DNA of 64,000 nt from positions 55,280-119,279 of the forward strand of contig CADCBQ010000013.1 in assembly GCA_902799745.1 (NCBI GenBank). The letters are read 5' to 3'. The position numbers were made by a program, and so were the translations under genes. This DNA is from Fibrobacter succinogenes (GTDB taxonomy: Bacteria > Fibrobacterota > Fibrobacteria > Fibrobacterales > Fibrobacteraceae). This document shows positions 60,597 to 64,000 of the stretch, in pieces (positions within the stretch are counted from its first letter, which is position 1; every line of letters starts with the position of its first letter). The notes beneath the pieces were generated by a model. That model was not told the DNA's origin and ran no database searches. It worked only from the letters and a program-made list of their open reading frames with translations.

Positions 60597-61865
60597 TCAC
60601 TCTAGGCAATTAATCTTTTCTGTTCCAAGTCTTCCATCGGAGCACTTAAAATAACCAACAAGTTCTCCATTGCGAAATTTTCCCGATCCAGCCAGTTTTC
60701 CATTTTCAAAATAAACCTTGGAAACACCGTCCCAAGCCCCATCTTTAACAAAGTTCGTTCTATATATTTTCCCTGATTGATAATAGATTTTTTCTATCCC
60801 ATTCGCCTTATCATTTTTGAAGGTAATTTCTCTATTGACAGTTCCATTTTCATAATACAGCTTTGCAAAACCATCTCGCATACCATTTTTATAAGAAACT
60901 TCTTGGCTTAATGAGCCACTTTTGTAGAATTCCCTATAAAGACCATTCAATTTTCCCTTTATATATGGAGCAATACATTTAAGTTCCCCCGATTCATAGA
61001 AACATTTTTCGTCACCTTCTGGATACAACATAGACCCATATTTCTTTGTAATTGGCGTCACAGATTCTAAATTTCCAGACTCATAATATTGTTGTTCCCA
61101 TGTAACACTATCACTAAATGGGGATCGCAATATAAGAAACCGCTCAATGGTTCCGTTATCGTAGTACGTTTTCATTGAATCTACTTCCCACGCGACCACC
61201 CTCTTCACGGACACTTCTTTTACAATTTTCTTATTTCCTAACAATCTATGCACCCGTATATTTGCAATAGAGCCAACATTTCCAACCAACAAACTATAAA
61301 TATCTTTAAAAGAGCCATGAACTTTTTTTCCATCAATAAGCAAAAGAGCATCTCCATCACACAATCGGTCTGTTTTACTTTTACATTCATCATTGGTATC
61401 AACAAAATCATACTGTAACGCACCATAATATTTATCCACAATAGCCCCTACCTTCCATGACGATCCATCTTTTTCTATAGTTCGTGTTGTCACAATGCCA
61501 TAATCCTGAGCCGAGCTATATTTATAGAAATTCCCATTTTTTTTAATTCTAGAAATTTCCAAATTCGCTCTAAAAAAAGAGAACCACTGTTCGTTTGAGT
61601 CAGGATTATCAGCCTTAACAACCCCCTCCAACTTTCCACCAGCGCACTCTGCCACAACAGCAATTTGCTTTTCCTTATTCACTTTCAAAAATTTAGCATC
61701 CTCAGGAATATTCGCATCATCTTCAGAAACTATAATTTTTTCACACACATAAACGCCTTTTGATTCTTCTTGTATGTCTTGACATACCGAACCAAAGCAA
61801 ACTTCCGACACACCTAGAAGCATCAACACAATTTTAGCAACGGATTTATTCAGAAAGTAATTCAC
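60597..61865 (-). CDS. exported protein with PDZ-like domain and MORN repeats
   Basis: A 422-aa protein with a signal peptide (to about residue 25, ...VCFGSV). A PDZ-like segment lies near 170-215 (CDGDALLLIDGKKV, GSIANIRVHR). From about 240 on there are at least seven MORN_2-type repeats of the YwqK kind (YYESGNLESV, FYKSGSLSQEVSYKNGMRDG, YYENGTVNREITFKND). YwqK-like proteins have been called antitoxins, but export here argues for an envelope or secreted role. AT-rich codon use unlike the core genome. Its start overlaps the upstream OB-fold gene by 20 bases. Confidence 0.75.
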   Translation of the reverse strand: MNYFLNKSVAKIVLMLLGVSEVCFGSVCQDIQEESKGVYVCEKIIVSEDDANIPEDAKFLKVNKEKQIAVVAECAGGKLEGVVKADNPDSNEQWFSFFRANLEISRIKKNGNFYKYSSAQDYGIVTTRTIEKDGSSWKVGAIVDKYYGALQYDFVDTNDECKSKTDRLCDGDALLLIDGKKVHGSFKDIYSLLVGNVGSIANIRVHRLLGNKKIVKEVSVKRVVAWEVDSMKTYYDNGTIERFLILRSPFSDSVTWEQQYYESGNLESVTPITKKYGSMLYPEGDEKCFYESGELKCIAPYIKGKLNGLYREFYKSGSLSQEVSYKNGMRDGFAKLYYENGTVNREITFKNDKANGIEKIYYQSGKIYRTNFVKDGAWDGVSKVYFENGKLAGSGKFRNGELVGYFKCSDGRLGTEKINCLE

Positions 61866-62346
61866 AATTTTCCCCTTTTATGGTTGAAAAAACGCTCATA
61901 TAAAAACTATTGCATTTTATCTCCACATCATCTCCTTTTTTCAAAAGACGTAATTCATCTTCTTTTTCATTCGGAAATGACATTTCAACACTGCAAAAGC
62001 CATATTCAAAAACAACCTGCAAATCCTCCTTAATGGATTTAATCCTCCCAAAGACAATAACTTCTTTGTTTGATATTTTCGTCTTCAAATCGAGCTCATT
62101 TTTTTCGCGTTCATTACATATATCTCTAACGGAATACTTCAATATTTTTTTTGACTCAGTATATGAGTTTTCAATAGGATTTTCCACACTTGTTTTAGAT
62201 TCTTCATATAAAGTCTCAACAGGATGCATCGTATTCCTTTCTGGTTCAATTTGATGAACCCATCGATACAATTCATCTTGTTCGGAGGATGCTGTAATTA
62301 CTATGCCAAATACAACAATGGAGTAGATTCTTTTCGTCTTAAACAT
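61846..62346 (-). CDS. exported OB-fold (tRNA_anti-like) protein
   Basis: A 166-aa protein with a weak signal peptide (residues 1-20), a variable acidic stretch and a C-terminal tRNA_anti-like OB fold (about 75-165): NEREKNELDLKTKISNKEV, FGRIKSIKED, and KKGDDVEIKC ... ENCEL with two or three cysteines. Such secreted OB folds are of unknown function. It is sandwiched between the Mrr-like gene (7-base gap) and the MORN gene (20-base overlap), so the three are one transcript. Confidence 0.7.
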   Translation of the reverse strand: MFKTKRIYSIVVFGIVITASSEQDELYRWVHQIEPERNTMHPVETLYEESKTSVENPIENSYTESKKILKYSVRDICNEREKNELDLKTKISNKEVIVFGRIKSIKEDLQVVFEYGFCSVEMSFPNEKEDELRLLKKGDDVEIKCNSFYMSVFSTIKGENCELLSE

Positions 62347-62353
62347 TTTGAAA

Positions 62354-63337
62354 TCACTTTGCCATTGCCGCTTTGTACAAAAGTTTCTTCAAATCTTCTG
62401 CAAACAAGATTTTTACCGGAATCTTACAATCCTTCGTCGCATTTTCTAGCTCTTCGTTTTCTTCTTTTGAAGCTTTGGTAGTAACAATCCATTTTTCAAT
62501 AACACGAAGATTTTCCGTATGCCAATCCTCATACGAGTCAGATTTGTTAACTTGCACAACCGGATTTGAACCACACTCTCCTTCATAATCTTTAACTTGA
62601 ATTGCAATGGCGTACATAGAATCATCCAAGGGACATGGAATTTTCACTAAAACATCTGCACCATGATCCTTTTCTGAAACTCCTCCACAACGTTCAACGA
62701 TATAATTCGGATAAAGTTTTTGCAAACATTCAATCAGGACATATTCCCATTCACTTTCTGAAAATTTTTCATTAAAAGTTTCGTACAGATCTTTAGTCAA
62801 CTTATCTTTGTACGAATCAACAATAGATTCAATAGCAAAATTTACTCTTTCTTCATAGCTAGACTTTTTCAAATTTTCATCAAGATCTTGTTCAAGAAGT
62901 TTTTCAATATTTTCAGCGCAATGGTCTATATTCCAAAAGCGCATTGGTGTGCGCAATGTACTACGCAAATCCCCACTAACAAGAGAATTATCGCGAACAA
63001 ACCAATTTTTGCACTTGTTCACGGGGAATATATGTCCAAAATCTCCGAACTTATTATTTCTATCAAATCGATATCCAACATCAAAATCTTCCGCGGCTTC
63101 AACAATAGCGACCGTTCCATAGCCCTTGATTTCAGGAACAAGCAATATATCGCCCTTCTTGACTTTTTTCTTTATAGGAAAATTACGCCGAGCAGCGCCC
63201 TGAACAGACGGATTGTTTAAATTTTGAGAATCTTCGTAGCCCCAACCTTGACGAAGATTTCCCTTATCCAGCTCATCAGCTAGATATTTTCTTTCCTCTG
63301 CACCTGTGCTAATTCTAAAGCCCCAGTATCTTTTCAT
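62354..63337 (-). CDS. Mrr-like restriction endonuclease with N-terminal reader-like domain
   Basis: A 327-aa protein. The C-terminal half shows a PD-(D/E)xK nuclease pattern of Mrr type: WEYVLIECLQKLYPNY, then GADVLVKI with Asp and IAIQVKDYEG with the QxK motif. The N-terminal 130 residues (YWGFRISTGAEERKYLADEL, KKVKKGDILLVPEIKGYGTV) have a beta-barrel look similar to PUA/EVE-type modified-base readers. Together this suggests a modification-dependent (type IV) restriction enzyme. No methylase is adjacent. It heads the AT-rich cluster 63337-60597 and lies just downstream of a structured RNA element. Confidence 0.72.
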   Translation of the reverse strand: MKRYWGFRISTGAEERKYLADELDKGNLRQGWGYEDSQNLNNPSVQGAARRNFPIKKKVKKGDILLVPEIKGYGTVAIVEAAEDFDVGYRFDRNNKFGDFGHIFPVNKCKNWFVRDNSLVSGDLRSTLRTPMRFWNIDHCAENIEKLLEQDLDENLKKSSYEERVNFAIESIVDSYKDKLTKDLYETFNEKFSESEWEYVLIECLQKLYPNYIVERCGGVSEKDHGADVLVKIPCPLDDSMYAIAIQVKDYEGECGSNPVVQVNKSDSYEDWHTENLRVIEKWIVTTKASKEENEELENATKDCKIPVKILFAEDLKKLLYKAAMAK

Positions 63338-63407
63338 TTTCTCACCTCTTTAAAAAAAACGTCCTTTTCAGCAATCTCAAGCGGACTCTCAGCGACAAAA
63401 CTATTGC

Positions 63408-63640
63408 ACAAAAAAAGGCGTGGTGTCGTGAGGATCCGAAGCAGAGGCCCTAGACAAAGCCTGTTCATGAATCTACAAACGACCCACGCCCCAGTGGGGG
63501 CGTGAGCATCTGCATCTTATTCTCATGAACTAAGAGAAATTGTCTAGGTTTCTGCGTCAAGAACAAGAGCGTTGCTCTACAAAGATGTTATTTCAGTTTT
63601 ATTTCTAGCTTGTTAAGCCTCCATTGCTTTCTGTATAAAT
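63408..63640 (-). ncRNA. structured leader or small RNA upstream of Mrr-like gene
   Basis: Nested stems form a rod: GCAGA/TCTGC (63441-63445/63551-63555), CCTAGACAA/TTGTCTAGG (63449-63457/63540-63548), GTTCATGA/TCATGAAC (63463-63470/63523-63530) and an apical CACGCCCC/GGGGCGTG hairpin (63485-63504). On the minus strand a TATATT promoter motif lies at 63643-63638 and the RNA would end in seven T (63416-63410). GGCGTGGGTCGT of the apical arm can instead pair with ACGACACCACGCC (63429-63417) just before the T-run, giving a terminator. The strand is inferred from promoter and T-run. The family is not recognised. Confidence 0.55.
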
Positions 63641-63643
63641 ATA

Positions 63644-63915
63644 TAAAGAATTCGGGGTTTTAGGGGTGTCCCCTAGGCGAAGGGGTGATGGAAGACCGCG
63701 TAGCGGGCTGCAATCAGGGGGATTCCTCCCCCTTTATATTATCAGTGCTAGATTCCTCGATTTCGCTCAAAATGGCACGTTTGAAAGGGGCGTTTTCCTA
63801 ACCACTAATCACCAACCACTAGCCACACTTATAGTCTTTTTCTATCTTACGCCTCACCGCCAGATGTCGTATTTCTGGGGAACCGGGCGAGAACCGCCCA
63901 TAAAAAGGATTATTT
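63644..63915. other. non-coding spacer before thrS
   Basis: No gene is evident. It contains GC-rich short hairpins (GGGG/CCCC near 63663-63677; AGGGGG/CCCCCT near 63715-63732), a low-complexity block of repeated ACCACTA/ATCACCA units (63799-63830), and a leader for thrS with CCAGA/TCTGG (63861-63879) and GGGCG/CGCCC (63886-63900) hairpins before AAAAAGGA. The leader hairpins could regulate thrS, but no T-box consensus is visible. Confidence 0.5.
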
Positions 63916-64000
63916 ATGTCTCAAATCGAACTCACCTTCCCCGATGGCTCCGTACGTTCCGTAGCATCGGGCACCACCGGCCTCGAAATTGCGAAGGGCA
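63916..64000 (+). CDS. thrS: threonyl-tRNA synthetase (partial, N-terminus)
   Basis: The last 85 bases encode MSQIELTFPDGSVRSVASGT followed by TGLEIAKG, the start of the TGS domain that opens bacterial threonyl-tRNA synthetases. AAAAAGGA precedes ATG. The gene continues past the right edge, so catalytic and editing domains are not visible. TGS domains also open RelA/SpoT and Obg-like proteins, but not at the very N-terminus with this wording. Confidence 0.85.
   Translation, partial: MSQIELTFPDGSVRSVASGTTGLEIAKG

Noticed and set aside
63417..63460. Possible SRP RNA apical loop (GAGGATCCGAAGCAG)
   Set aside because: The GGAA tetraloop and the symmetric internal loop of SRP RNA are missing, and the stems found point to a different fold.
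63840..63915. T-box leader before thrS
   Set aside because: No GGUGGNACCGCG-type T-box sequence and no specifier stem; only two short hairpins are present.
1..64000. CRISPR arrays, tRNA and rRNA genes, insertion sequences with transposases
   Set aside because: I looked for regularly spaced repeats, tRNA T-loop/acceptor patterns, rRNA signatures and transposase frames on both strands and found none that hold up.

Overview
The window looks like a chromosomal segment of a Fibrobacter-type bacterium: Gram-negative, cellulolytic, and related to Fibrobacter succinogenes. The evidence is: many lipoproteins with an N-terminal lipobox followed by Ser/Thr/Pro-rich linkers; plant-cell-wall enzymes (a CBM11-like/GH5 lipoprotein, a GH9 cellulase with a short basic C-terminal tail, and a CE15 glucuronoyl esterase); many outer-membrane beta-barrels; MqnC of the futalosine menaquinone route; and an HU-like protein. 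The taxonomic call is inference from gene content, because no rRNA gene is present.

Layout. 0-12 kb: GH5 lipoprotein, a metalloprotease/beta-propeller/beta-barrel outer-membrane protein, a three-lipoprotein operon, an RNA uracil methyltransferase, GH9 cellulase, coaE and a drug/metabolite transporter. 12.7-20.4 kb: mscL, then a tightly packed reverse operon (LolA-like, propeller with a FlgD-like C-terminus, PorV-like barrel, recF), a beta-barrel and a TPR lipoprotein. 20.5-28.7 kb: a divergent glycogen-synthase-like protein lacking usual active-site residues, a second DMT transporter, NhaC, the CE15 esterase, a 31-residue mS38-like basic protein, argF and bioB. 28.7-33.2 kb: a candidate structured RNA, carB broken by a 46-bp tandem duplication and preceded by an attenuator-like leader, a 54-residue lipoprotein and hup. 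33.3-38.5 kb: an overlapping reverse operon (zinc-ribbon protein, two related membrane sensor proteins of which one ends in an AraC-type HTH, and a PerM-type transporter), divergent from a thioredoxin-TPR chaperone and dusA. 38.5-43 kb: a cobalamin-riboswitch-controlled TonB receptor plus surface beta-propeller lipoprotein (BtuB/BtuG-like), and nadA. 43-58.4 kb: two outer-membrane proteins, cstA, recD2, a PKD-like lipoprotein, ilvE, mqnC, a 20-residue peptide gene, batD/batE, an NSS symporter, vsr, a BASS symporter and a GNAT acetyltransferase.

58.4-63.4 kb is an accessory block, clearly AT-richer from about 60.6 kb. It holds an AlbA_2/Schlafen-type regulator, an orphan HigA-like antitoxin with an autoregulatory promoter, and a reverse cluster of two exported proteins (PDZ-like plus MORN; OB-fold) downstream of an Mrr-like restriction endonuclease. 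Upstream of the endonuclease lies a strongly structured RNA element that can fold either into a long rod or into a terminator. The window ends in the first codons of thrS.

Recurring features are: a TATATT or TAAATT hexamer 6-10 nt upstream of start codons, suggesting many leaderless or very short-leader mRNAs; ATGA/TAATG stop-start overlaps inside operons; and several families of small intergenic repeats. The strongest leads are the RNA element upstream of the endonuclease, the paired membrane sensor/AraC proteins, the B12 uptake pair, the RNA after bioB and the carB duplication.
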